Shown piece after piece: positions 53,067-61,908 of a DNA stretch of 64,000 nt (position 1 is the first letter of the stretch; every line of letters begins with the position of its first letter). The notes under the pieces were generated by a model, which searched no databases, had not been told where the DNA came from, and was given only the letters and a program-made list of their open reading frames with translations. The DNA comes from DATFDN01 sp963756545 (GTDB lineage Bacteria > Pseudomonadota > Alphaproteobacteria > Acetobacterales > Acetobacteraceae), in NCBI GenBank assembly GCA_963756545.1, contig CAVWNY010000003.1, positions 682,001-746,000 on the forward strand, in the 5' to 3' direction. A program made the position numbers and the translations under genes.

Positions 53067-53482
53067 TGTCCGACAAAGAAGATCCCGTTGCCGCCGACCG
53101 CGCCGCCGACCTCCTGATTGAGCTGCGTTCGCGCGCGGAGGTTCTTGAGCGTCAGTTGGCGGAAGTGCAGCGCCAGACCGAGGCGCGCATCGTGCGCGCC
53201 GAGCTGAAGGCCGAGGCCGTCCGCGCCGGAATAGTGGACCCCGATGGCCTGAAGCTGCTCGACACATCCAACATCAAGCTGAACAGGGATGGCGAGGTCG
53301 AAGGCGCCCCCGGGCTGATAGCCGAACTCAAGCGTGCCAAACCGTGGCTGTTCGGCAACCTTTCTTCCTCCAGCTCCGCCATCGCCCCGCCCGCGACGCC
53401 TCCTCGTCAGAAGCTGGCGACAGACATGACCGAGGATGAATGGCGGGCGGCGCGCGCCGCCCTGCTGAAGCGCCGCTCCTAA
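53066..53482 (+). CDS. Phage scaffold-like protein
   Basis: A 138-residue charged, mainly helical protein. A predicted coiled coil covers about residues 12-50 (LLIELRSRAEVLERQLAEVQ). Then comes KAEAVRAGIVDPDGLKLLDT, a segment often found in small phage head-assembly proteins, and a flexible Ser/Pro stretch before DMTEDEWRAARAALLK. ATG 53066 overlaps the portal stop and has AGGAG 6 bases upstream. Position between portal and capsid and composition suggest a scaffold; the call rests mostly on position. Confidence 0.6.
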   Translation: MSDKEDPVAADRAADLLIELRSRAEVLERQLAEVQRQTEARIVRAELKAEAVRAGIVDPDGLKLLDTSNIKLNRDGEVEGAPGLIAELKRAKPWLFGNLSSSSSAIAPPATPPRQKLATDMTEDEWRAARAALLKRRS

Positions 53483-53563
53483 CTCGACGTCCCCTCCATC
53501 CACCCGCCAGGCACCGCGCTCGACCCGGATTTGGGCGAAACGTGCGTGGGAAAGGACCATCGA

Positions 53564-53869
53564 ATGAGTGTCGGAGCCGTCCAGCCATTCCAGCCCTCCT
53601 ACACTGTGTCGCTGGCCGCCGGCGCTGCGGCCGTCGGCCACGCGCTGCCGCCTGCCGGCACTTCCGTTCTGGTGACCAATGCGGCGGGCGATTACGCCTT
53701 CGTTCGGCTCGGCACCGCCGGCGTGGTCGCGGCGCCGAACGATATTCCCGTGCCCGCCGGCGCACGCCTGCTTCTCCATGCGCCGGAGACGGTGAGCGCG
53801 ATCTCGGTGCTGCTCAACAGCGGCAGCGGCACCGTATTCGTCTCGCGCGGCTCGGGCACCGCATATTGA
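53564..53869 (+). CDS. Small beta-rich phage protein, possible head decoration
   Basis: A 101-residue protein without charged helices, rich in Ala, Val, Gly and Ser, with alternating patterns typical of a beta-sandwich (TSVLVTNAAGDYAFVRLG, then NDIPVPAGARLLLHAP and SGTVFVSRGSGTAY). AAGGA lies before ATG 53564. It is encoded between the scaffold-like and spike genes. A capsid decoration or adaptor role is possible; I do not recognise a defined family. Confidence 0.6.
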   Translation: MSVGAVQPFQPSYTVSLAAGAAAVGHALPPAGTSVLVTNAAGDYAFVRLGTAGVVAAPNDIPVPAGARLLLHAPETVSAISVLLNSGSGTVFVSRGSGTAY

Positions 53870-53880
53870 GGGGTGGGCGG

Positions 53881-55974
53881 ATGAACAGAGGAGTGCCGGC
53901 CGTGATCGCGGCCGTGATCGCGGCATCGAGCGCCTCGGCCGCATCCTATCAGGGGCTCTACAGCCCCGGCCAGATCCCGCCGAATCTGTCGGTAAGCTCG
54001 ATTTCCACCGCGTCGGTTTTGAACGTGCGCGGCTTTGGCGCCGCCGGTGACGGTGTGACGGACGACACCGCCGCCTTCGTGGCGGCGATCACGCAGGTGA
54101 ACGTCCAGCTCGCGGCCGGAACTCCCACGACGCTCTACATCCCCGCGGGCGTCTATCTCATCAACGCGACCACGCCGCTGCCGACATTCACCCGTGGTGG
54201 ATCGTTGATCGGCGACGGCCCGCACAAGACCTACATCAAGCTTGGCTCATCCTATTCCGGCGATCTGTTTTCCTGGTCCGAGGCATGGGCGTTGAACGCC
54301 TACAACGGCACCAGCCTCAGCCCCGGCTCCGACCAGGCCGGCCCGATGATCCAGGGGCTGTCGATCCTCGGCGCACGCGGCTCGACCAACCAGCAGAATG
54401 CGTTCGTCTTTTACGACCGCGACGACTTCATCGCGATGCGCGACGTCCACGTCTACTTCCTGAACGGCCGCGGTCTCTACATGGGCGTTGCCAAGAACAT
54501 GCCCGGCCACGCTTACGTGCGGGAAAGCAAATTCACCGACCTCCTGTTCTGGCAGTGCGGAACCGCGAGTGCCCCGGCGGTGGAGATCACCAGCGTCGGC
54601 GCGGCCGGGGAGGACGCAACGAATGAACTCTCCTTCTACGGCATCGACGTGATCGGCCCAACCGGGCAGGGGCTCGTGATCCGCAACGCCAATGCCAGCA
54701 CTCCCGTCCGGCTCATTCGCTTTTTCGGACTGCGCGCGGAAGGGGGCGCCGCCAACGCCGGCGACCTGGTGGTGATTGGTGACCCGACACTCACCGGCGG
54801 CGTGAACAACATCCAGATCTACGGTTTCGAGAGCAACGACGCCGCTGTGGGTTCCACCGCGCTTCGCCTCACCGCCGCCTCGGCGGCCTCGCAACCGTAC
54901 AACATCCTTGTCGAGGGGACGATTCCCAGCAGCAACGGCGATGGCGTGCATATCGATGCGGGAAGGCAGGTCAGGCTCCTGCTCTCCGACGTCCACGCGC
55001 CATCGGGCACCGCCATCACTGTCGGCGCCTCCACGCTGGTCGGCCCGAACATAGAGGTGAACGGCGACGGTGCGGAGACGGGGTGGAGCTACAAGATCGA
55101 CCCCACTTCCGTGCAGAACGTCCGGACGCCTGCCTACCCGCTCCTCGGCAATCCCGGCGCCGGCATTGCCCGGGCGATCATGGCTGGCCCGCCGCCCGAT
55201 GGCACCGCGGTCGGCGGCAGCCCACGAGGTTCGCAGGCTGTCGATCTCCAGACCTCGCGGACCGCATCATACCAGGCTGCCACAGGCCCCTATGCCGTCA
55301 TTCTCGGTGGGATCAACAACTCCGCGCAGAGCACGGGAAGCATCCAAGTCGGGGGGCAGAGCAACTCCGATACCGGCTATTTCGGTTTCGGCGGCGGCGG
55401 GCAGGCGAACCAGATTTCAGGGTTCGGCGGTGTGCTCGTCGGCGGCACGTTCAACGTTGAAGCTGGTACGTTCGGCGTCGTGCTCGGCGGCAACTACGCC
55501 ACCGACCGCGGCCGATACGGCACACTCGCCTATGCTGCCGGAGATTTCCCCGGCGGAACGTTCGGTGACGCCCAGTTCGCCGCGAGCGTTTTGCGGGCCT
55601 CCCTCCCCAGCGGGGGATCGGGCCAGCTCACCGCCGATGGCGCCGCGGCCGGCAGTTCCAACGTGCTGAACCTCACGCCCGGCATGGCTGGAACCTATCA
55701 GGGCTACGCCACGGTCCGCGACACGGTGACGGGGGCGATGTACAGCTACTTCGTCGAGTTCGGCGCCAAGCGGCCCGGTGCTGCGGCGACGACGGCCGTC
55801 ACGTGGCAGAACATAGTCCTGAAGGGCGGCGACAGCGCGCTTGCCAACCTCACGCTCACCCTTCGTGCCGACACCGTCAACGGGGGCGTCACCCTGACCG
55901 CGAACAACACCGTCTCGCCGTCCGGAAATCTCCTGCACGTCGCCTTCGCCCCGACCGGGGCCGAGGTGCAGTAG
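53881..55974 (+). CDS. Pectate-lyase-fold spike/fibre-like protein with signal-like N-terminus
   Basis: A 697-residue protein. Residues 1-21 look like a signal peptide (AVIAAVIAASSASA). From about residue 46, VLNVRGFGAAGDGVTDDTAAF is the typical start of a pectate-lyase-3 beta-helix. Around residues 465-560 there are repeats of the ILGGINNSAQSTGS / VGGQSNSDTGYF / VLGGNYATDRGRYG kind, like YadA-head repeats of trimeric fibres, then GDAQFAASVLR and a C-terminal beta domain. This layout fits a polysaccharide-binding or -cleaving tailspike. Its place in the head gene block and its signal-like start are unusual. Confidence 0.8.
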   Translation: MNRGVPAVIAAVIAASSASAASYQGLYSPGQIPPNLSVSSISTASVLNVRGFGAAGDGVTDDTAAFVAAITQVNVQLAAGTPTTLYIPAGVYLINATTPLPTFTRGGSLIGDGPHKTYIKLGSSYSGDLFSWSEAWALNAYNGTSLSPGSDQAGPMIQGLSILGARGSTNQQNAFVFYDRDDFIAMRDVHVYFLNGRGLYMGVAKNMPGHAYVRESKFTDLLFWQCGTASAPAVEITSVGAAGEDATNELSFYGIDVIGPTGQGLVIRNANASTPVRLIRFFGLRAEGGAANAGDLVVIGDPTLTGGVNNIQIYGFESNDAAVGSTALRLTAASAASQPYNILVEGTIPSSNGDGVHIDAGRQVRLLLSDVHAPSGTAITVGASTLVGPNIEVNGDGAETGWSYKIDPTSVQNVRTPAYPLLGNPGAGIARAIMAGPPPDGTAVGGSPRGSQAVDLQTSRTASYQAATGPYAVILGGINNSAQSTGSIQVGGQSNSDTGYFGFGGGGQANQISGFGGVLVGGTFNVEAGTFGVVLGGNYATDRGRYGTLAYAAGDFPGGTFGDAQFAASVLRASLPSGGSGQLTADGAAAGSSNVLNLTPGMAGTYQGYATVRDTVTGAMYSYFVEFGAKRPGAAATTAVTWQNIVLKGGDSALANLTLTLRADTVNGGVTLTANNTVSPSGNLLHVAFAPTGAEVQ

Positions 55975-56121
55975 CCCCGCCTGTCCGGCCAATCCTGGCC
56001 GGGCCGTCACTCCGAACCTGCCGGACCCGCCCGCGCGGGACGGCCTGCTCGTCTCCAACCCAGCCGAAGGTCGATACGCGCCCTTCGCGCAATTCCCTTG
56101 TCTCGCAGAGGATACTCCCGG

Positions 56122-57444
56122 ATGGGCATCTCGAACTTTCCAGCCGCCCTGCAGATCATCATCCAGCAGGGCTTCCTTGAGCGCGAGTTCCAGCAGGCGC
56201 TGCATTCGCGGCTGGGTTATCGGGCCTGCGCCGACCGCGAGGAAATCGCCGTCGGCATCGGTGAGACGCTCACCAAGACGCGCGCCGGTCTGAAACCAGC
56301 CGTGGTCAGCCCCCTGCCGCCGGCACTGAACACAAACTTTGATAATGGTCTGACGCCTTCGACGTGGGGGGTGGAGCAGTACACCCTCAGCATGAACCAC
56401 TACGCGGCGACCACAGACCTCAACATGGTCACGAGCCGCGTCGGCATATCCAGCCTGTTCCTGCAGAACGCCTATGTGAACGGCGAGCAGGCGGCGCGCA
56501 GCCTGGACGAGTTGGCCCGCAACGCTCTGTTCGCGGCATACTTTGGCGGCAACACGCGCATTAGCGCCAGCCTCTCCAGCGCGGGGCCGATCGTTGCGGT
56601 CGACGACATCCGGGGGTTCGCCACTGCTTTCGTCAATGGCGTGCAGCTCCCGGTCGGCGCGTCCAACCCGCTCACCCTGACCATCGGCGCAAACACATAC
56701 ACGCTGATCGGCGCGGCCGCGGATGCGGCCAGCACATCGACCGCCCCGAACGGCGTATCCGGTACGTTGACCTTCTCCGGCAACGTCTCCGCCTCGGACG
56801 GCACGGCCGGCAATACCGTGGCAGCCCCCAACGCTTCCGTCATCATCCGCCCGTCTCAGCGCGGCAACACGGGCCTGCTTGCTCCTACCGACAGTCTGAC
56901 GATGGGCTGCTTGCTCGATGGCGTCGCCAAGCTCCGGCTCAACGCGGTCCCGGAGATCGATGGAGTGTACAACTGCTATCTCGACCCGGTCTCCGCCCGG
57001 CAGCTCTTCGCCGATCCGGACTTCAAGCAGCTCTTCCAGGGTGCGACCTCGGCCAACCAGGTATTCCGCCAGGGCATGGTGAACCAGTTCCTGGGGCTGC
57101 GTTTCATCCCGACTACCGAGGCTTATGTGCAGCCGCACCCGACCCTCGCTGGGTTGGTTGTTCGCCGCCCGATCATTTGCGGACAGGGTGCCCTGATCGA
57201 GGGCGATTTCGCCGGCATGGGCGCCGACGATGTCGCGCCGAAGGACTCGATCGTCAGCATCGTCGATGATGTCGCGATGGTGACACGCGAACCGATCGAC
57301 CGTCTGCAGCAGATCATCGCGCAGTCCTGGTACTGGATTGGCGGCTTCTGCGCGCCCTCCGACACTACGACCAATCCCACCACGATCCCGACCGCGACCA
57401 ATGCGGCGTTCAAGCGCGCCGTGATGATCGAGCATATCGGCTGA
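56122..57444 (+). CDS. Phage major capsid protein
   Basis: A 440-residue protein in the capsid position. The N-terminus (QIIIQQGFLEREFQQALHSR) and the C-terminal part (AVPEIDGVYNCYLDPVSARQ, then ITREPIDRLQQIIAQSWYW-like) resemble P22/N4 gp56-type coat proteins. Residues about 165-250 form an Ala/Thr/Ser/Gly-rich segment that looks like a surface domain inserted into the coat fold. ATG 56122 was chosen by position and fold; the ribosome binding site is weak (GAGGAT). The capsid role is firm, the exact family less so. Confidence 0.8.
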   Translation: MGISNFPAALQIIIQQGFLEREFQQALHSRLGYRACADREEIAVGIGETLTKTRAGLKPAVVSPLPPALNTNFDNGLTPSTWGVEQYTLSMNHYAATTDLNMVTSRVGISSLFLQNAYVNGEQAARSLDELARNALFAAYFGGNTRISASLSSAGPIVAVDDIRGFATAFVNGVQLPVGASNPLTLTIGANTYTLIGAAADAASTSTAPNGVSGTLTFSGNVSASDGTAGNTVAAPNASVIIRPSQRGNTGLLAPTDSLTMGCLLDGVAKLRLNAVPEIDGVYNCYLDPVSARQLFADPDFKQLFQGATSANQVFRQGMVNQFLGLRFIPTTEAYVQPHPTLAGLVVRRPIICGQGALIEGDFAGMGADDVAPKDSIVSIVDDVAMVTREPIDRLQQIIAQSWYWIGGFCAPSDTTTNPTTIPTATNAAFKRAVMIEHIG

Positions 57445-57524
57445 GAACGCGGCGGCGGACGTGTCAGGCATCCGCCGCCTCGGCCTATTCCCGCGCAACC
57501 TCTTCCAACAGCAGGTCCATCGCG

Positions 57525-57899
57525 GTGTTCACGAACACGGAAAAGACCGACATCCGCCGCTTCTGCGGCTACCCGGCTTACGGCTCCGGTGCGGCCGGAT
57601 TCGAGAACTGGCGATTCTACCAGGCCTATGGCGAGCTTGAGTTCCGCATGAACAATCTCGCGCCGGAGGAGGAGACGATTGCCCGACGCTACCTCGGCCA
57701 GCTCACGTCTCTCGAGATCGGGGTTGTGCGCGCCGGGGACAGCCTCGATACCGATCAGGCGGCCGTCTGGACCCGCAACCGGACCGAAGTCCAGGATCGC
57801 GAGCGCCTGTTCGACGCGTGGCGGCGGCGTCTATGCGGGTTTTTCGGCGTCCCGCCGGGACCGGCCTTGCGCGACAACGGCATTACGCTGGTGGTGTGA
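57525..57899 (+). CDS. Phage head-tail connector-type protein
   Basis: A 124-residue protein directly after the capsid. It is mainly helical (TDIRRFCGYPAYGSGAAGFE, FYQAYGELEFRMNNLAPEEE, RNRTEVQDRERLFDAWRRRL), like head-completion proteins that bind below the portal. GTG 57525 is the only start that fits; AGGT lies upstream. The stop overlaps the next ATG (TGATG). Function is inferred from position and size. Confidence 0.6.
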   Translation: MFTNTEKTDIRRFCGYPAYGSGAAGFENWRFYQAYGELEFRMNNLAPEEETIARRYLGQLTSLEIGVVRAGDSLDTDQAAVWTRNRTEVQDRERLFDAWRRRLCGFFGVPPGPALRDNGITLVV

Positions 57900-58543
57900 T
57901 GCGCCAGGCGCGACTTCAGGATCGAATCAGCTGGGCCTCCAACGTCTGCGCGCGCGCCGCCGGGGATTGGGCGGACGCTTACCGCGCGTCCGGTGCATCG
58001 GGCCCTCTAGAAACCGCCAATCGTTTTCTGCGTTTGCCCGTGCTGTTTACCGGCGTGCAGGGGAAATTTACCCGCCCGCAGGGCTACGGCGACACGCTGG
58101 CGCAGGGCATCTTCGATTACGCGTACACCCGGCCCGGCGACTATCTGGTGCAAGGGGACGCGACCTGGTTCATCGCCGCGCAGCTTCCGTTACTGCCCGC
58201 ACTATGTGTACGGACCAACCGTGTCGTGTCCTTCACCCGGGCGGCCGCGCCGGTGTGGACCGGGGTGAATGGCTACGGCGGCGTGACCGCCTCCAGCGTA
58301 GCGCCGCTGTTGACGGAATGGCCCGCCACCGTAATCGGCTCCTCCGGCAGCGGCCAGCCCGCGGCCGACCTGCCCAGCGACAGCAGCGTGCCTTACTGGA
58401 CAGTGCTTCTGCCTGCCTTTGCCGGGGTCGTGCTGTTGCCGGGCGACCTCATGGGCGACGATCTCGGGCGCGCAGCCATCGTCTCCGCCGCCGAACTGAG
58501 CACGCTCGGCTGGCGCCTGACCGTTAAGCAGGCGATCACCTGA
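57899..58543 (+). CDS. Phage neck/head-completion protein of unknown family
   Basis: A 214-residue protein between the connector and the tail genes, coupled to both by TGATG overlaps. It has an N-terminal helical part and a beta-rich middle (VLFTGVQGKFTRPQGYGDTL, GDYLVQGDATWFIAAQLPLL, VVSFTRAAAPVWTGVNGYGG) ending with SAAELSTLGWRLTVKQAIT. Position suggests a stopper or neck role. I do not recognise the family. Confidence 0.55.
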   Translation: MRQARLQDRISWASNVCARAAGDWADAYRASGASGPLETANRFLRLPVLFTGVQGKFTRPQGYGDTLAQGIFDYAYTRPGDYLVQGDATWFIAAQLPLLPALCVRTNRVVSFTRAAAPVWTGVNGYGGVTASSVAPLLTEWPATVIGSSGSGQPAADLPSDSSVPYWTVLLPAFAGVVLLPGDLMGDDLGRAAIVSAAELSTLGWRLTVKQAIT

Positions 58544-59352
58544 TGGCCGATCAGTCCGACGTGGAAGGCGCGCTCGTCACGCTCGCGTCCGCGGCGCTCT
58601 ATCCGGGTGGGACGGCGACGGCCAGCGTGCCGGGCGTGGACTGCCGCATCTATCGCGGCTGGCCGAACGCGGCGGCGTTGGACACCGACCTGCGCGCCGG
58701 GATCGTGAACGTGACGGTTTTCCCAGGCCAGGGCGAAGGCCGCGTAACCACACGCTACCAGCAGGAATGGGCTGCAAGTCTCGCCACCCCGACATTGACC
58801 GCCGCCGTTTCCGGTAGCGCCGTGAGCTTCGCCGGAACCGCCGATTTGGGCCAGATCGCCGGGCTTCTCGTCGACGGCTGCCCCTATGCCTATCGAACCC
58901 AGCCGGGGGATACGCCAGCCGCGGTGGCCGCGAATCTCGCTGCGCTGGCGCGCATGAACCAGGTCGTCCAGCTCGCCGCCGCGACTCTGACCATTCCCGC
59001 CGCGGGCCGCTTGCTCGCCCGGGTGGTGGCCGACGCGCCGGCGTGGAAGGAGGTCCGTCGGCAGACACAGATCTTCCGCATCACCTGCTGGTGCCCCACT
59101 CCGGCCACCCGCGATGCGGCGGCGATCGCGATCGACCAAAGCCTCGCTGCTATTGCGTTTATCGACCTTGCCGACGCCACGCAGGGCCGGGTTGTCTACG
59201 CTGGCACCACCGTATTCGATCAGTCGCAGGACGCGCTGCTCTATAGGCGCGATCTTCTCTACAGCATCGAGTACGCGACCACCCTCGCGACAACTCAGCC
59301 GGCGATGTTGTTCGGCGAAATCGACATCAACGCGGCGACGGTCTTCGCCTGA
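58543..59352 (+). CDS. Phage tail-terminator/neck-type protein
   Basis: A 269-residue protein with an N-terminal alpha/beta domain (SDVEGALVTLASAALYPGG, DCRIYRGWPNAAALD, GIVNVTVFPGQGEGRVTTRY) seen in neck-terminator proteins that cap a contractile tail. The middle (TLTAAVSGSAVSFAGTADLG) looks like an inserted beta domain. The end QDALLYRRDLLYSIEYATT fits a structural role. It lies just before the small gene and the sheath. The assignment is by position and pattern. Confidence 0.55.
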   Translation: MADQSDVEGALVTLASAALYPGGTATASVPGVDCRIYRGWPNAAALDTDLRAGIVNVTVFPGQGEGRVTTRYQQEWAASLATPTLTAAVSGSAVSFAGTADLGQIAGLLVDGCPYAYRTQPGDTPAAVAANLAALARMNQVVQLAAATLTIPAAGRLLARVVADAPAWKEVRRQTQIFRITCWCPTPATRDAAAIAIDQSLAAIAFIDLADATQGRVVYAGTTVFDQSQDALLYRRDLLYSIEYATTLATTQPAMLFGEIDINAATVFA

Positions 59353-59394
59353 GCGCGGGCCGTACGCATGAATCAAGCCCAGACGGGAGAGCAG

Positions 59395-59538
59395 ATGGAG
59401 ATGCACCTGGTCGTGGTGAGGCCGTTCGCTGGCTTCGCACGCGGCGACGCCGTCACCGACGCGTCGCGAATCGCCGAGATTCTAAAGAGCGAGCATGCCC
59501 GCAACGTGGTGCGCGTGGTCGCGACGGGGAAGGGCTGA
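59395..59538 (+). CDS. Small 47-residue protein upstream of the tail sheath
   Basis: A short gene with GGGAGAGCAG just before ATG 59395; ATG 59368 is an in-frame alternative and ATG 59401 another. The product begins MEMHLVVVRPFAGFARGD and ends NVVRVVATGKG. It is fully between the neck gene and the sheath, 4 bases before the sheath ATG. The alternating pattern suggests one helix and short strands. Function unknown. Confidence 0.6.
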   Translation: MEMHLVVVRPFAGFARGDAVTDASRIAEILKSEHARNVVRVVATGKG

Positions 59539-59542
59539 AACC

Positions 59543-61123
59543 ATGCCGATCGTACAGCAGGGAAGCGTGAACACCACGGCGCTGGTGGTTCCCGACCTCT
59601 ACGTCCAGATTGTGCCGCCGCAGAACCTCGTCCTCAATGGGGTTCCGACCAATGTGCTCGGCGTCGTGGGTACCGCCTCGTGGGGTCCCGTCGGGCAGCC
59701 CGTCATCGTCGCGACGATGGCCGACTACGCGCAGAGCTTCGGGCCGATCGTGGCCCGCAAGTATGACATGGGCACGCATGTCGCGACCGCCGTGCAGCAG
59801 GGAGCGCAGAACTTCCGCTGCGTCCGCGTCACCGACGGCACCGACACCGCCGCGCAGGTCACCGTGCCCGCTACGACCGTCGTCTTCACCGCGCTCTACA
59901 CCGGCTCGCTGGGTAGCCAAATCACCCTTGTCCTTAATCCGAGCGCCAAGCCGAACAGCTGGCGCCTGACAGTGACGCTGGCCGGTCTTCAGCCCGAGGT
60001 TTACGACAACCTCGCCGGCGCCGGTGCCGCGTTCTGGAGCGCACTTGCCGGTGCGGTGAACCAGGGGCAGGGGCCGCAGCGCGGCCCGTCGCAGCTCGTC
60101 GTCGCCAATGCCGGCGGTGCTGCCGTACCGGCATCGCCTTTCGCGCTCAGCCTCGGCTCCGGCACTCCCGGAACGGATGGCGGAGCCGGGGTCGCTGCCG
60201 CCCAGCTCGTAGGCATCGATGTGCCGCCGCGCACCGGTATGTACGGGCTCCGGGGCCAGGGTTGCGGGATCGCGTTGCTGGCGGATGTCGACGATCCCAC
60301 GCAGTGGACCGCGCAGGCCGCCTTCGGCCTGCAAGAGGGGATCTACATGATCCTGACCGGCCCGGCGGGCGACGCCATCCAGACGGCGGTGGCCACGAAA
60401 AACCAGGCCGGCCTCGACAGCTACGCCGCCAAACTCATGTTCGGCGATTGGCTGTGGTGGTCCGACCAGGTCAACAACACCGTCCGCCTTGTTTCGTCGC
60501 AGGGCTTCACGGCCGGCCGGCTCGCCAATCTCTCGCCGGAGCAGTCGAGCCTTAACAAGCAGCTCTATGGCGTCGTCGGCAGCCAGAAGGCCGGGGCCCC
60601 CGGGTCCGGCCAGGCGAGCTCTTATTCCGCGGCCGATCTTGCCGTGCTGCTTGGGGCGGGGATCGACGTGATCTGCAACCCGCAGCCCGGCGGCAGCTAC
60701 TGGGGCGTGCGCGGCGGCCACAACTCCTCATCCGATCCCGCCGTGGACGGCGACAATTACACGCGCCTGACCAACTACATCGCCGCGACTCTCGCCGCCG
60801 GCATGGGCACATACGTCGGCCAGGTCATTAACACCGATCTGTTCCGTCGCATCCGCGCCACTTTGCTGAGCTTCCTGCAGTCCATGCTCGGCCAGGGACT
60901 GCTCGGCAGCAGTGACGGCAGCCTGCCCTACAGTGTGGTCTGCGACACGTCGAACAATCCCGCGGCGCGCACCGGACTCGGTTACGTCCAGGCCGACGTG
61001 CAGGTCCAATATCAGGGCATCAACGAAAAGTTCATCGTCAACCTGGAGGGCGGCCAGACCGTGCAGGTCGCGGTTCAGACGCTGCCTGGCGGCCAACCCG
61101 CACTCGCCGCCCAGTCCTCGTAA
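59543..61123 (+). CDS. Phage contractile tail sheath protein
   Basis: A 526-residue protein. The N-terminal part (VPDLYVQIVPPQNLVLNGVP, LGVVGTASWGPVGQPVIV, RKYDMGTHVATAVQQGAQNF and FRCVRVTDG) and the C-terminal subtilisin-like sheath domain (RLTNYIAATLAAGMGTYVGQ, NTDLFRRIRATLLSFLQSML, VQADVQVQYQGINEKFIVNL) match tail sheaths of myoviruses. Contraction of this sheath drives the inner tube through the envelope. ATG 59543 follows the small gene by 4 bases. It is the clearest proof that the tail is contractile. Confidence 0.92.
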   Translation: MPIVQQGSVNTTALVVPDLYVQIVPPQNLVLNGVPTNVLGVVGTASWGPVGQPVIVATMADYAQSFGPIVARKYDMGTHVATAVQQGAQNFRCVRVTDGTDTAAQVTVPATTVVFTALYTGSLGSQITLVLNPSAKPNSWRLTVTLAGLQPEVYDNLAGAGAAFWSALAGAVNQGQGPQRGPSQLVVANAGGAAVPASPFALSLGSGTPGTDGGAGVAAAQLVGIDVPPRTGMYGLRGQGCGIALLADVDDPTQWTAQAAFGLQEGIYMILTGPAGDAIQTAVATKNQAGLDSYAAKLMFGDWLWWSDQVNNTVRLVSSQGFTAGRLANLSPEQSSLNKQLYGVVGSQKAGAPGSGQASSYSAADLAVLLGAGIDVICNPQPGGSYWGVRGGHNSSSDPAVDGDNYTRLTNYIAATLAAGMGTYVGQVINTDLFRRIRATLLSFLQSMLGQGLLGSSDGSLPYSVVCDTSNNPAARTGLGYVQADVQVQYQGINEKFIVNLEGGQTVQVAVQTLPGGQPALAAQSS

Positions 61124-61135
61124 GGAGAGCCGCGC

Positions 61136-61564
61136 ATGGCCACCACAGCATTCTCGGTCGGTCGCGATACCCAGCTTGTCGTGATCGGTCCCACCGGCCG
61201 CGTCGATCTCACGCACGTCAGCAGCTTCGAGGCGCGCCAGATCACCCAATCGGTCCGGGTGGACCGACTCGACGGCATTCCAATGGGCACCGAGTTGCCG
61301 AAGGGCTGGGAGGGCAACTTCGAGATTGAGCGCGGAAACGCCGCCGTCGATGACCTGATTGCGCTGATCGAGCAACAATACTTCAACGGCGCCACGGCCG
61401 TGCCTGGAACGATGTACCAGTACATTTCTGAGGCCGACGGCTCCACGTCGACCTACCAGTACGATACGGTCACCTTCAAGTTGATGAGCGCGGGCCAGTG
61501 GCGCGGCGATACCAGCGTGAAGCAAAAATTGGAGTTCTTCGCGGCGCGGCGCAGGCGGATCTGA
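61136..61564 (+). CDS. Phage tail tube protein
   Basis: A 142-residue protein after the sheath with a strong AAGGAG ribosome binding site. The sequence (SFEARQITQSVRVDRLDGIP, ELPKGWEGNFEIERGNAAVD, SEADGSTSTYQYDTVTFKLM) is typical of small inner-tube proteins of contractile tails, made of a beta-barrel that stacks in rings. The stop overlaps the chaperone ATG (TGATG). Confidence 0.88.
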   Translation: MATTAFSVGRDTQLVVIGPTGRVDLTHVSSFEARQITQSVRVDRLDGIPMGTELPKGWEGNFEIERGNAAVDDLIALIEQQYFNGATAVPGTMYQYISEADGSTSTYQYDTVTFKLMSAGQWRGDTSVKQKLEFFAARRRRI

Positions 61565-61908
61565 TGTCGCCCTCCGCCACCGTCGTTGCGTTAGCAACGG
61601 TCGCCCCCACCGTGACGGATGCTGCGGGAAGGCGCATCGCGCTGCGCCGCCTTACCGCGCTTGACAAGCTCCGACTGTTCAAGGCGGCCGGCACCGCACT
61701 CTCGGACAACCAGCCCTGGCTCGGAATGGCAGTGCTCGCCTGCTCGGTCATTGCCATCGACGATGTCCCCGTGCCCACGCCCGCGAACGAGCACCAGATC
61801 GAGGCCATGGTTGCGCGCCTCGGAGATGCGGGCATTGCCGCCATCGCCGGGGCGCTCAGCCCCGATCCGGCATCCTCGCCCGATCAGGCGGCCGCAGCGG
61901 GAAACTGA
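61564..61908 (+). CDS. Tail assembly chaperone, short form (lambda gpG-like)
   Basis: A 114-residue protein ending at TGA 61906-61908. It is the zero-frame product of a two-frame gene placed, as in many phages, between the tail tube and the tape-measure gene. The body has VTDAAGRRIALRRLTALDKL and LGMAVLACSVIAIDDVPVP, an alpha/beta pattern common for these chaperones. They coat the tape-measure protein during tail assembly and are not part of the virion. A slippery site ends the frame. Confidence 0.8.
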   Translation: MSPSATVVALATVAPTVTDAAGRRIALRRLTALDKLRLFKAAGTALSDNQPWLGMAVLACSVIAIDDVPVPTPANEHQIEAMVARLGDAGIAAIAGALSPDPASSPDQAAAAGN

